64,000 bases of DNA, taken from contig DATELY010000127.1 of assembly GCA_035276085.1 (NCBI GenBank), positions 1 to 64,000 of the forward strand, written 5' to 3'. Below the pieces are notes generated by a model. The model did not search any database and was not told where the DNA came from. It saw only the letters and a list, made by a program, of their open reading frames with translations. Positions 50,318-60,000 of the stretch are shown here, in pieces; the stretch's first letter is position 1, and every line of letters begins with the position of its first letter. Source of the DNA: DATELY01 sp035276085 (GTDB lineage Bacteria > Pseudomonadota > Gammaproteobacteria > Steroidobacterales > Steroidobacteraceae). Both the position numbers and the translations under genes were made by a program.

Positions 50318-50836
50318 ATGAATTCCATGATCGATGACGGCGATGACAACGGCGTCGAGCGGCCGAGCAAGTCCGAACGCAAGCGACATAGCGATGAATT
50401 GCAGCGCCTGGGTGAGGAATTGATCGACCTGCCGCAGGCTGTTTTCGATGACCTGCCGCTGCCCGATGAGCTGCGCGATGCGGTTGTGCTCGCCCGCCGC
50501 ATCACCAAGCACGGCGGGCTGTACCGCCAGAGGCAGTACATCGGCAAGCTGATGCGCAAGCTCGACGCGGAGCCCATTCGTGCTGCTCTGGATCAACGGC
50601 GCGACCGGGGCCGCGCGGCAGCACTGCAGTTTCGTCGCGCCGAGCAGTGGCGCGATCGATTGGTCGTCGAGGGCGAAGCGGCCCTCACCCGATTTCTCAC
50701 GGAATACCCGCAAGCCCCGCAAGCAGAGTTGACCGAGCTCATGACACGGGCACGGCAGGAACGACGGGAGCAGCGCCCGCCGGCCGCGGCACGAGAGCTG
50801 TTTCGTTGCGTACGCGAGGCGATGGGAGGCGGGTAA
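50318..50836 (+). CDS. darP: Ribosome-associated protein DarP/YjgA (DUF615)
   Basis: 172 residues from ATG 50318 (Met4, 50327, possible). DUF615: SKSERKRHSDELQRLGEELI, LARRITKHGGLYRQRQYIGK and LMRKLDAEPIR. A late 50S assembly factor. Its stop (50834-50836) lies at the first unit of the GGGCTAC array. Confidence 0.92.
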   Translation: MNSMIDDGDDNGVERPSKSERKRHSDELQRLGEELIDLPQAVFDDLPLPDELRDAVVLARRITKHGGLYRQRQYIGKLMRKLDAEPIRAALDQRRDRGRAAALQFRRAEQWRDRLVVEGEAALTRFLTEYPQAPQAELTELMTRARQERREQRPPAAARELFRCVREAMGGG

Positions 50837-50914
50837 CGGGCTACGGTCTACGGGCTACGGGCTACGGTCAGATTCTCGCTCGGGCTGTGGCCCGTAGCCT
50901 GTCGCCCGTTACCC
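50831..50914. repeat. Array of GGGCTAC units, inverted pair
   Basis: Left arm: GGGTAACGGGCTACGGTCTA then CGGGCTACGGGCTACGGTCAGA. Right arm: GGGCTGTGGCCCGTAGCCTG then TCGCCCGTTACCC. It has four GGG runs with 4- to 11-nt gaps, so it also fits a G-quadruplex pattern. Lies between darP and purE. Confidence 0.88.
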
Positions 50915-50936
50915 ATTGGCTCGCTACAATGCCGCG

Positions 50937-51443
50937 ATGAAACCCCTGGTCGGCATCATCATGGGCTCGGTTTCCGATTGGGAAACCATGCGCTCTGCGG
51001 CGGAAACGCTGTCGCGGCTGAAGATCCCGTTCGAAACGCGCGTGGTGTCGGCCCATCGCACGCCGGACCTGCTGTTCGAGTATGCCGCCAGCGCGCGTGA
51101 CCGCGGCTTGGAGGTCATCATTGCCGGTGCGGGCGGCGCCGCTCATCTGCCGGGCATGACCGCATCCAAAACCTCCCTTCCGGTGCTCGGCGTACCGGTG
51201 CAGTCGAAGGCGCTCAATGGTCTCGACTCGCTGCTGTCGATCGTCCAGATGCCTGCCGGCATTCCGGTGGCGACGCTTGCGATCGGCACGGCCGGGGCAA
51301 CCAATGCAGCACTCCTCGCCGCGGCGATCCTGGCGAACAAATATCCAACCGTGCACGACGCTCTGACCACGTTCCGTCGCGAACAGACGGACAAAGTGCT
51401 GGCACAGCCCGATCCCAACGCCCCGCCACAATCGCATTCATGA
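50937..51443 (+). CDS. purE: N5-carboxyaminoimidazole ribonucleotide mutase
   Basis: 168 residues. PurE signatures: VGIIMGSVSDWETMRSAAET, RVVSAHRTPDLLFEYAASA and IIAGAGGAAHLPGMTASKT. Converts N5-CAIR to CAIR. ATG 50937 is used; a seven-codon upstream extension runs into the array. Overlaps purK by ATGA. Confidence 0.96.
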   Translation: MKPLVGIIMGSVSDWETMRSAAETLSRLKIPFETRVVSAHRTPDLLFEYAASARDRGLEVIIAGAGGAAHLPGMTASKTSLPVLGVPVQSKALNGLDSLLSIVQMPAGIPVATLAIGTAGATNAALLAAAILANKYPTVHDALTTFRREQTDKVLAQPDPNAPPQSHS

Positions 51444-52525
51444 AGATCGGCATCATCGGCGCTGGCCAGCTCGGTCGCATGCTGGCGCTCGCGGGCTATC
51501 CGTTGGGATTACGCTTCGTGTTCCTGGATCAAAGCCCGGATGCCCCAGGCGCACAGGTTGGCCAGATCGTCCAGGGTGCGTTCGACGATCCGGCTCGCCT
51601 GGTGCAATTGGCAGAACAGGTCGACGTCATCACGTTCGATGTCGAAAACGTGCCCGTCGACGCCGTGCGCGCGATCGCTGAACGCAAGCCCTTCTATCCG
51701 CCCGTGCAGGCGCTGGGCGCGTCGCAGGATCGGTTACACGAGAAATCACTGTTTCGCAGCTTGAAGATTCCCACTGCGCCGTTCGCAGCTGTCGACAGCC
51801 TTTCCGACCTGGTACACGCAGCCGATCGCATTGGCGTTCCCGGCGTTCTGAAAACACGGCGCCTCGGGTATGACGGCCGCGGACAGTTCTACATCCGCAG
51901 CCCAGGCGATATCGATCCGGCCTGGCAGACACTCGGCAACGTGCCGCTCATCTACGAAGGATTCATCGATTTCACGCGCGAGGTCTCTTTGATCGGCGTG
52001 CGCAGCACCACCGGTGCAACGGAGTTCTACCCGCTGTCCGCGAATACGCATCGCGCAGGGATTCTGCGCTACTCCTGCGCGCCGTTCCGCAGTGCCTCCC
52101 TGCAAAGCCAGGCTCGGACGTACATGAAGCGCGTGCTGAAGCAGCTGGACTATGCCGGTGTCCTGACGATCGAGTTCTTCGTCCAGCGTGGGCGGCTCAT
52201 TGCAAACGAGATGGCCCCCCGCGTGCACAACTCCGGCCATTGGACCATCGAGGGCGCGCGGACGAGCCAGTTCGAGAACCACATCCGCGCCATCCTGGGA
52301 CTGCCGCTGGGCAGTACGGAAGCCATTGGCCATTCGGCCATGGTGAACTTCATCGGCAACATCCCTAATCTAGAGACTGCGTTGAAGATTCCCGGCGTGC
52401 ACTACCATAGTTATGGCAAAGAGCCGCGTCCGAACCGGAAACTGGGGCACTGTACGATCAACGTTCCCGCTGCCGGGGCACGCGATAAGGCATTACGACA
52501 ACTGCTTAAATTGTGCGAGCGCTAG
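51440..52525 (+). CDS. purK: N5-carboxyaminoimidazole ribonucleotide synthase
   Basis: 361 residues, ATP-grasp. Signatures: KIGIIGAGQLGRMLALAGYP, VPGVLKTRRLGYDGRGQFYI and EMAPRVHNSGHWTIEGARTS. Makes N5-CAIR from AIR, ATP and bicarbonate, feeding PurE. Its TAG stop (52523-52525) is formed by the first bases of the palindromic element at 52521. Confidence 0.96.
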   Translation: MKIGIIGAGQLGRMLALAGYPLGLRFVFLDQSPDAPGAQVGQIVQGAFDDPARLVQLAEQVDVITFDVENVPVDAVRAIAERKPFYPPVQALGASQDRLHEKSLFRSLKIPTAPFAAVDSLSDLVHAADRIGVPGVLKTRRLGYDGRGQFYIRSPGDIDPAWQTLGNVPLIYEGFIDFTREVSLIGVRSTTGATEFYPLSANTHRAGILRYSCAPFRSASLQSQARTYMKRVLKQLDYAGVLTIEFFVQRGRLIANEMAPRVHNSGHWTIEGARTSQFENHIRAILGLPLGSTEAIGHSAMVNFIGNIPNLETALKIPGVHYHSYGKEPRPNRKLGHCTINVPAAGARDKALRQLLKLCER

Positions 52526-52590
52526 CAGCCTGTCGGACTTAGGTGATCGCCGCCGCAGTAGATCAATCCTAAGTCCGACAGGCTGCTAGC
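52521..52590. repeat. 70-bp perfect palindromic (MITE/REP-like) element
   Basis: Arms of 23 bp, GCTAGCAGCCTGTCGGACTT AGG and its exact reverse complement, flank a 24-nt loop containing GATC-GCCGCCGCAGTA-GATC. A truncated copy is at 42258-42297. It could act as the purK terminator or be a small non-autonomous mobile element. Confidence 0.92.
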
Positions 52591-52759
52591 CGGCCCGCCG
52601 GGTGCAGGATCGCCTCGAATCCGGACCTATGTCGCCGTATGGAAGCAGCTTTTTTGAAACACGTCGCATCCCCTCGTACACTCGGACCGGCAGCCGGAAC
52701 TTTCTGCGCACGGGTCCCGTTGCTGGCGGATAACGTCAGCGTCTAAGTCGCCCTACAGC

Positions 52760-54082
52760 ATGTATCTCGAACTCTTCAGACTTCAGGAACTCCCCTTCCG
52801 GCTCACGCCCGACCCGGCGTTCCTGTATTTGTCCAAGCACCACGCCCGCGCCAAGGCGTACATGGAGTCGACGATCTGGTTCACCGACGGCTTCGTGGTG
52901 ATCACGGGTGAGATCGGTTCCGGCAAGACGACCCTGATCGAGACCTTCCTGAAGGAACTCGACAAGGACGTGGTCGTGGCGCAGATCAACCAGACCCAGG
53001 TCACCGCCACCGAATTCCTGCAGACGTTGCTCGTTCAGTTCGGCTTCCAGCCGTTCAAGATGAAGAAGGCGGAGCTGCTGTCGACCCTGAACGACTTTCT
53101 GGTCGAGCAATATGCCAACGGTCGACGTGTGCTGCTGATCGTCGATGAGGCCCAGAACCTGTCGCAGAAGGTGCTCGAGGAAGTGCGCCTGTTGTCGGGC
53201 GTGGAGACCACGAAGGACAAGGTGCTGCGTATCATCCTCGCGGGTCAGCCGGAGTTGAGCGACAAGCTCAACTCACCGTCGATGGTGCAGTTGTCGCAAC
53301 GTGTGCGTCTGCGCTTCCATCTCACGGCACTTTCGAAGACCGATACGGCGCTGTACATCCAACATCGCCTCGAGGTGGGCGGCTCCCAGGGCCGACAGAT
53401 TTTCGAACCCGACACCTATTCGCTCATCTATCGCTATACCGGCGGCGTGCCGCGTTTGATCAACACGTTGTGCGATACGTCGATGCTCGCGGCCTTTGCA
53501 CGCGACACCGATGTCGTCGGGGTCGCTGAAGTGAAGACGGCCATCGATGAGCTGCAGTGGAACGAGTTTGCCGAACGGTCCATAGCACCTCCCGTCGCGT
53601 TCTCACGCGAAGTCCCGCGGGAGGAGCCGCCGCGCCGTACGTCGTCACTGGCGCGCGTCATGGTGGCGGTCAACGGACAAACGAGCGGCGAACGCGAGCT
53701 GGCGACGGGACGATTCATCATCGGCCGCACGCCGGACAACGATCTGCAGATCGACAGCAAATACGTGAGCCGGCATCACTGCCAGATCATCACGTCGCTC
53801 CATGCTTCGGTCGTCGAAGACTTGAACAGCACGAATGGGATCTACGTGCGCGGTAAACGCGTGCGGCGGACGCTGTTGAACGACGGCGACGTCATTCAGA
53901 TCGGTCAGCACGAGATCATGTATTTCGATGAGCGCATGGCACGCACGCGTGCAGGACATGATCTTGAAGATGAAGCCGTACCGGTGATGGAAGAAGGTCG
54001 CGCCGGAGACCACCACCGCCTGGAAGATGCAACGCATGCGGAAGAGGATGCCCACCCGATCGTGACACGGGCGGATGTCTGA
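52760..54082 (+). CDS. ExeA/GspA-like AAA ATPase fused to an FHA domain
   Basis: 440 residues. N-terminal AAA_22 ATPase as in ExeA: MYLELFRLQELPFRLTPDPA, Walker A GEIGSGKT at 50-57, Walker B VLLIVDEAQNLS, sensor IILAGQPELSDKL. The FHA domain follows at about 318-395: FIIGRTPDNDLQIDSKYVSR HHCQI (split) and DLNSTNGIYVRGKRVRR. Acidic, His-rich tail. FHA binds phosphothreonine, so assembly may be controlled by phosphorylation. No type II secretion genes nearby. Confidence 0.9.
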   Translation: MYLELFRLQELPFRLTPDPAFLYLSKHHARAKAYMESTIWFTDGFVVITGEIGSGKTTLIETFLKELDKDVVVAQINQTQVTATEFLQTLLVQFGFQPFKMKKAELLSTLNDFLVEQYANGRRVLLIVDEAQNLSQKVLEEVRLLSGVETTKDKVLRIILAGQPELSDKLNSPSMVQLSQRVRLRFHLTALSKTDTALYIQHRLEVGGSQGRQIFEPDTYSLIYRYTGGVPRLINTLCDTSMLAAFARDTDVVGVAEVKTAIDELQWNEFAERSIAPPVAFSREVPREEPPRRTSSLARVMVAVNGQTSGERELATGRFIIGRTPDNDLQIDSKYVSRHHCQIITSLHASVVEDLNSTNGIYVRGKRVRRTLLNDGDVIQIGQHEIMYFDERMARTRAGHDLEDEAVPVMEEGRAGDHHRLEDATHAEEDAHPIVTRADV

Positions 54083-54100
54083 CGACTGCGCTGTCCGAGA

Positions 54101-54322
54101 TCAATCGTCCAGTGACTTGACCGTGTATTGCGACTGCGTGGTGCGATAGTCGCGACGACGCAGCAGGATCACCAGGCCGCCCACCACGGCCAACATTCCC
54201 ACGACGAGCAGCACTGCCGGCCACGGCGACTCATGCACGAACCAGGACGCGGCCAACGAGCACGCGCCTGCAAGGACGTAGGCGTAAGGCAAGAGCTCGT
54301 AAACGGGGCGGGACAAATACAC
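54101..54322 (-). CDS. Small two-helix membrane protein, unknown
   Basis: 73 residues from GTG 54322, which has AAGGA nine bases upstream; TTG at 54331 is the alternative. Two membrane helices, YELLPYAYVLAGACSLAASW and PAVLLVVGMLAVVGGLVILL, then a basic stretch RRRDYRTTQSQYTVKSLDD. I do not recognise the family. Convergent with the ExeA-FHA gene. Confidence 0.6.
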   Translation of the reverse strand: MYLSRPVYELLPYAYVLAGACSLAASWFVHESPWPAVLLVVGMLAVVGGLVILLRRRDYRTTQSQYTVKSLDD

Positions 54323-54331
54323 GGCACACAA

Positions 54332-54603
54332 TCCTTGAGGGCAGACAGGTCGAAGCCTGCATGACGCATCCTACGTGTTCTCTGACTCGTGCCACACAAT
54401 TCCAGGTATTTGTCCCAATCATTCCCTCCCCTGCGACACCGGGGGACGGTTAGGGTGGGGCGTTTGCAAGAGCGATGCGCTCGATGAGCACCCCATCCCT
54501 GTCCTGGCGCGCCACTTCCTCCGGTCGTTCTGAGGGATGCGCCGGAGCGGCCCCCGCGGCGCAAGGGAAGGCACGCGCTCTATACGCCGCGCGGTCCTTC
54601 GGT
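54332..54603. other. Intergenic region upstream of the small membrane gene
   Basis: About 270 bp between the small membrane gene and the tldD stop. I see no heptad array, RNA gene or clear ORF. A GGGGGACGGTTAGGGTGGGG run lies at 54441-54460. Confidence 0.5.
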
Positions 54604-56100
54604 TTATTGAGTTGCCGTACCACCCACGGTCAACCCATCCACCCGCAAGGTGGGCTGTCCTACGCCCACGGGCACATCCTGACCCTCCTTGCCGCACGTT
54701 CCGACGCCCTCGTCGAGCTTGAGGTCGTTACCGACCATCGATACCCGGCGCAGCACATCCGGTCCGTTACCGATCAACGTGGCACCTTTCACGGGCCGGG
54801 TGATCTTGCCGTTTTCGATCAGGTACGCCTCGCTGGCCGAGAACACGAACTTGCCCGAGGTGATATCGACCTGCCCGCCGCCGAAGTTGTGGCAGTAGAG
54901 CCCGTTGGGGACCGAGGCAATGATCTCTTCGGGCGGATGCTTGCCCGCCAGCATGTACGTGTTCGTCATCCGCGGCAGCGTCACGTGCGCGAACGATTCG
55001 CGGCGGCCATTGCCGGTGGGTGCCACGCCCATGAGTCGCGCATTGAGCTTGTCTTGCAGATAGCCGCGGAGCACGCCGTTTTCGATCAGCGTCGTGCACT
55101 GGGTCGGCGTGCCTTCATCGTCGATGTTCAGAGAGCCGCGACGCGCGCCCAAGGTGCCGTCATCGACTACGGTGCATTGTTCAGAAGCGACGAGCTGACC
55201 GATGCGGCCGGAGAACGCGGAAGTGCCTTTGCGATTGAAGTCGCCTTCCAATCCATGGCCAATGGCTTCGTGCAACAACACGCCGGGCCAACCTGGACCC
55301 AACACCACCGTCATCGTGCCCGCGGGCGCAGCAACTGCATCGAGGTTGACGAGGGCACTGCGCACGGCTTCGTTCACCAACGCTTTCCAACGATCGCCGC
55401 GCAGGAAGTTGGACATGTCGTAGCGGCCACCGCTGCCGCAATAGCCCTGCTCGCGCCGTCCTTGATGCTCGACAATGACGGAGACGTTCATGCGCACGAG
55501 CGGCCGCACGTCGGCTGCAACCGTGCCGTCACTCGCCATCACGAGAATGACTTCGTGCGTACCCGACAAGCTCGCCATCACTTGTGTGACGCGCGGATCC
55601 AGGCGGCGCGCTTCCTGGTCGACTTGCTCGAGCAACTGGATCTTGTCGGTATCACTCAAGCCGGCGATCGGATCGATCGGCAGATACAGCTGATGGCCGC
55701 TGGTACGCCGCCAGGCCTGCAACGAATGACTCTGGCCGCTGCGCGCAATGGCGCGTGCAGCCTGCGATGCTTCCGTCAGCGCGGGCAGCAGGATTTCATC
55801 CGAATACGCAAAGCCCGTCTTTTCGCCCGCCAGCGCGCGCACACCCACACCCTGCTCGATGCTGTGAGCGCCGTCTTTGACGATGCCATCCTCGAGCGCC
55901 CACGACTCCTCGCGGCTCAACTGGAAGTACAGATCGGCGTAATCGACGCTGTATCCCATGACGTTGCCCAGGACGTTCGCGATGCGATCCTCATCCAGGC
56001 CCGACGGGGCGAGGATCGTTTCACGCGCCAATGCGAGCGGCTCGGGTGCGCCCGCGAAAGCAGGCAGTTCCAGATGCAGGGAGGTTGCAGTAGTAGCCAT
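54604..56100 (-). CDS. tldD: Metalloprotease TldD
   Basis: 498 residues. Zinc helix HEAIGHGLEGDFNRKG (HExxxH) and C-terminal metal cysteine region FVFSASEAYLIENGKITRPV. Works with PmbA (48880-50238). Last gene of the rng-yhdP-nit-tldD cluster, 12 bases after nit. The heptad half-array at 56106 lies in its leader. Confidence 0.96.
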   Translation of the reverse strand: MATTATSLHLELPAFAGAPEPLALARETILAPSGLDEDRIANVLGNVMGYSVDYADLYFQLSREESWALEDGIVKDGAHSIEQGVGVRALAGEKTGFAYSDEILLPALTEASQAARAIARSGQSHSLQAWRRTSGHQLYLPIDPIAGLSDTDKIQLLEQVDQEARRLDPRVTQVMASLSGTHEVILVMASDGTVAADVRPLVRMNVSVIVEHQGRREQGYCGSGGRYDMSNFLRGDRWKALVNEAVRSALVNLDAVAAPAGTMTVVLGPGWPGVLLHEAIGHGLEGDFNRKGTSAFSGRIGQLVASEQCTVVDDGTLGARRGSLNIDDEGTPTQCTTLIENGVLRGYLQDKLNARLMGVAPTGNGRRESFAHVTLPRMTNTYMLAGKHPPEEIIASVPNGLYCHNFGGGQVDITSGKFVFSASEAYLIENGKITRPVKGATLIGNGPDVLRRVSMVGNDLKLDEGVGTCGKEGQDVPVGVGQPTLRVDGLTVGGTATQ

Positions 56101-56105
56101 GAGAA

Positions 56106-56140
56106 AAAGCGGTTAGCGGTTGGCGGTTAGCGGTTGGTCA
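56106..56140. repeat. Heptad array, GGTTNGC family, single arm
   Basis: AAAGCGGTTAGCGGTTGGCG then GTTAGCGGTTGGTCAGA. No inverted partner within 200 bp. The nit stop lies inside. Confidence 0.82.
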
Positions 56141-56973
56141 GAGGGCGCGCTCAGCGCCAGACGACGATGCGTCACGCACGGGAAGCGTTCGCGCAGCTCG
56201 GATTGAACGCTGAGGTCGATGTCGGCGATTGCAAGTCCAACGCCTTCGCGCTTGCGGTCCAGCACGTCGCCCCAGGGATGCACGATCATCGAATCGCCGT
56301 AGGTCTCACGATCGCTCGCATGACGACCCCATTGCGCCGGGGCGAGCACGTAGCACAGGTTTTCGATGGCGCGAGCGCGAATGAGCACTTCCCAATGCGC
56401 AAGCCCGGTGGGCGCTGTGAACGCAGAGGGTAAACAAAACACCTGCGCGCCTCGGGCCAGCAGACCGCGAAACAGCTCGGGAAAGCGCAGGTCGTAGCAC
56501 ACCGCAAGCCCGAGCCGGCCGATCGGGGTATCGACGACGACAGGCGTTTCCCCCGCCGCAATCGTCGCCGACTCGCGGTACCGCTCTTCGCGCCCCGGCA
56601 GGTCGACATCGAATAGATGAATCTTGTCGTAGCGAGCCGCAAGCGCACCGCGGGCATCGAACACGAGCTCGGCCGCGGCGACTTTGCCCGGCACGCGCTC
56701 GGAGCGGATCGGGATGGTGCCGGCAACGATCCACAGGCCCAGCTCGCGGGCCGTAGTCGCAAGGAAGCTCTGGATCGGACCCTCTCCCAGGGGCTCTGCT
56801 ACAGCGAGCTTCTCGTTCTCATTGCGACCCATGATCGCGAAGTTCTCAGGCAACGCTGCGAGCACGGCACCCTGATCCCGCGCCTGTTCGAGCAGGCGAC
56901 GGACGTTATCGAGGTTGGTTTGCACGTCGGGCGCTGAGGTCAATTGGACGACGGCTGCTTTGGGCATGGGCAT
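56113..56973 (-). CDS. Nitrilase-superfamily carbon-nitrogen hydrolase (Nit1/YbeM-like)
   Basis: 286 residues from ATG 56973 (Met3, 56967, possible). Catalytic triad: Glu in LAALPENFAIMG, Lys in ARYDKIHLFDVDLPGRE, Cys in LGLAVCYDLRFPELFRG. Closest in motif to Nit proteins that hydrolyse deaminated glutathione. Between yhdP and tldD, as in many gammaproteobacteria. C-terminus QPLTANR is array-encoded. Confidence 0.9.
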   Translation of the reverse strand: MPMPKAAVVQLTSAPDVQTNLDNVRRLLEQARDQGAVLAALPENFAIMGRNENEKLAVAEPLGEGPIQSFLATTARELGLWIVAGTIPIRSERVPGKVAAAELVFDARGALAARYDKIHLFDVDLPGREERYRESATIAAGETPVVVDTPIGRLGLAVCYDLRFPELFRGLLARGAQVFCLPSAFTAPTGLAHWEVLIRARAIENLCYVLAPAQWGRHASDRETYGDSMIVHPWGDVLDRKREGVGLAIADIDLSVQSELRERFPCVTHRRLALSAPSDQPLTANR

Positions 56974-57004
56974 GTAAGGGGGCAAGGGCGGCGGAGGCCG
57001 CTAC

Positions 57005-57041
57005 CTGTACACGCCTCCACCCCTACGCGTCTACACCCCTA
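57005..57041. repeat. Single-arm array of GGCGTGTA-like units
   Basis: Minus strand: TAGGGGTGTAGACGCGTAGG then GGTGGAGGCGTGTACAGG. Eight-base units, no inverted partner seen. The yhdP stop TAG is its first three bases. Confidence 0.6.
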
Positions 57042-60000
57042 TTCGCCGGCCCCGGCCCGCACACGCGCATCGCCCAGGCTGCGCGATGTCTCAGCGGCCT
57101 CCTTGGCCTGCTCACCATGGACGCGTTCCACGATGGGCTCTTCCCAGCTGCCGGTAATGCGGTAATAGCCGCGCGTGACGCCCTTCAAGGGCTCCTTGAA
57201 GATCTGGGAAAACAGCAGCACTGCGGCGGCCACAGCGGGTCCACCGGCGAGCGCGCCTGCCACCGGGAGCGACGCGCCGAGCTTGCCCGTGACCACCGCC
57301 GTCTGATCGTAATCGTGTGCCTCCAGTCCGGTTCTGCCCGCAAGGCCTATTTCCGTTGCAGGTCCGCTGACGATGAGATTGCTGGTATAGGCATTCCCGT
57401 CGTGCAGATCGAAATCGCCACGGATGGTATCGAACGTGAGACCTTCGCCCGTGAGATCGGTGAAATCGAGCGACAGACGCCGCGGCAGCGCGGAGAGGCT
57501 GAACAGCCCTAACACGCGCCCAGCGCCTGGCTCCAACTTCAACAGCTGTCCTTGATCGGCCTGAACGCTCAACCGGCCGGTGGCCCGAGTGAGCCACTTT
57601 GCAGAAAGACCGCCCGGCCAGGACAGCCTGCCCTTCACCTCTGCGTGCTTGGCCCGCATGAACGGCGAGTAGTTGAAGGCCGTGAGCGTGTCGCGCACGT
57701 CGCTGCTGGCCAGCAACATATCCAGCGTCGTCAGGTGACCTGCTGGCGTGAGCAGCCAGTCGCCGCTGGCCTCACCCTCATAGCTCGACCCGCGCACTTC
57801 GGCTTTGTCGATGTGCACGCCCTGCGGCACACGCGAGAATTGCAGCTGCAGTTCGCCCATGCCGTGGTCCTCTACGGCGAAGTTGCGTACGTGCGCCCGC
57901 AGCGCAGGCAGACGACGCGGATCCGTCTCCTCGCTCGCTGCGTCACCTTCAGCCGCGGTAGCGCGCGCCGGCAGCACGAGGTTCTCCATATCCGCAGTGA
58001 GCACGTCGCCGCCTGCAAAGCTGTAGGGGACTTGTATGCGACCGGCCGCCTGAGGCGCCGTCACATCGACGCGCCAACCACGCTCTTCGGCCTGCAACAG
58101 ACCGCGCACGTTACGCCAGCGATAACCGAACAAACCGAATTCGCCGATCTCGAGATTCGCCGCACGGAGGATATCGGACAGCTTGAGCCCGCCGTTCGCC
58201 GCGCCATTGCCTTCCGGCGATTGCAACGCGAGCCAGTCATCGAGAACGAACGTGTCGACATGTCCTTCGAGCCGTACGCCGGTGTGAGCGGGCAGGCTCG
58301 GTGTCTCGCCGTCCGCGCGCACGCCGGCTCGATCGAAGCGCCAGCCACTGTCATCTTCGGCGATGCGGCCCATGCCGCGAACTGCGCCGAATGCAGCGCG
58401 CACCACGGCGCCCGAATCCTGCAGCTCCAGATCCGCAGTGAGCGGGCGTCGCTCGCCAGCATCCTTATGAAGCGGTGTGGGCAACGCGACCGTCGTGCCA
58501 TCCATCTCGAGGGCAACATGCGCGGCAGTGCCCGTAATCGATTTGCGTGGGCCCAATTGCACGTAGCCGGACCAGGCGCTGTCGCCCAACAGGTGCACCC
58601 CCGACGGCAAGCGCAACAGCGTCGCAAGCTCGGACGCTTGCAGGGTGCCCTGCGCCGCCAGCATCGAGACCTGGCCTTGCGGCTTGATGTCCACGACGAC
58701 AGGCCCCCCGAGCCATTGCCCGCGCAATGCACCCGAGTGGACCTGCTGGTTCACCACGCGCAGCGAGCCATTCACCCGGGCCGCGGGTTTCTTGATCGCA
58801 TCGTGATCGACCCACGCATTCGCGATCGTCGTGTCGATGTCCACATGGCGTGCGGCGAGATTCTTCAATGGCAACGTGAGACCCACGACGTAGCTGCCGC
58901 TGCCATGTGCCGTGAGCCCCATGAACACCGGGCCCAGCGAAGGACCGAGAGGGCTCGTCTGCAGATAACGGATGGCCTGATCGACGTCGCTGTGCGCGCG
59001 TCCCTTCAGCACGAGCACAGCCTGTTTGAAGTCGGCGAATTCTGCCGTGCCGCGTTCCAGTTCGATGCCACCGATGCGGCCGGACGTGAGCTCGCCGCGC
59101 ATGCCGGCATTGTGAAATGCCACGTTGGCTGTCACTTCCGTGGCGGGCATCCATTCGGGTTGATAGTCCAGCGTGAGTCCTTCGCAGACGGCCTGCGCCA
59201 GGAATTCGCCGCCGCCATTGCGAAACGGAAACTGTCGCAGCGCCCCTGAGAGCTTCACCGTGGCATGCGGTATGCGACCTCCAAGGAATGCGCGATCCAG
59301 CCATTCGAGTGTCTTGTCGCCGAGCTGATTGGCCGGCAGGTATCGCGGCGTTGCGCGCACGTCGAGATCGAAAGCGTCTGCGGTGAGATCGATCTGCGGC
59401 GACGATCCGTCCCGCGGCAACGCGAGCTGCACATGCGCCTCAACACGGCCATGAGGATTGGCCAGATCCAGCTGATCTGCCTGCACCAGCCAACCGGCTG
59501 GCGTGCGCGACCACTCGAGCTTGCCGTCGAGGTTATCGAGCGCAAGCTCGTCTCTGAATGTCTTGGGCCACTGGAACGTGAGCGGCGTCCGATCGAGGTC
59601 GAGTGTGCCGCCGCGTTCATTCGCATCGAGCTCGGCAGTCACGCGCCCGAGACCCGGGATGCGACCGACGGGAGCGAAGCTTACGTCCTGTAACCGAGCC
59701 TGCACGCGATACGTCGGCTGCCCCGCGCCGCGCCGGTAAGTCACATCGACACTGTTCAGAGCACCGGACAGCTCCAGTGCGCGGACGCGTGCCAGGTCTT
59801 CGCGCTCGGGCAACCACCCGAGCAGCGGCCACAGAGGACCCAGTGCGATGCGATTCGCCTTGGCATCCAATGCCTCCAATCCATGTTCGCCCAACGTCCA
59901 GCTCGCATCGATCCGCGCCGGCTTGCCGCCGCGATCTGCGGCACCGAGATCCAGCTTGTCGACTTCGAGCCGCCACTCGTTACGAATGCGGCGCAGCTCG

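Noticed and set aside
48880..56100. tldD and pmbA as part of a peptide-antibiotic (microcin-like) locus
   Set aside because: Both sit in their usual housekeeping contexts. No precursor peptide, modification enzyme or exporter is visible.
54475..56130. A 551-codon plus frame ending in KKRLAVGG
   Set aside because: Antisense to tldD, which is clearly real. The tail only reflects reading through the heptad array at 56106.
57552..59249. A 565-codon plus frame
   Set aside because: Shadow of yhdP. No recognisable fold or start signals.
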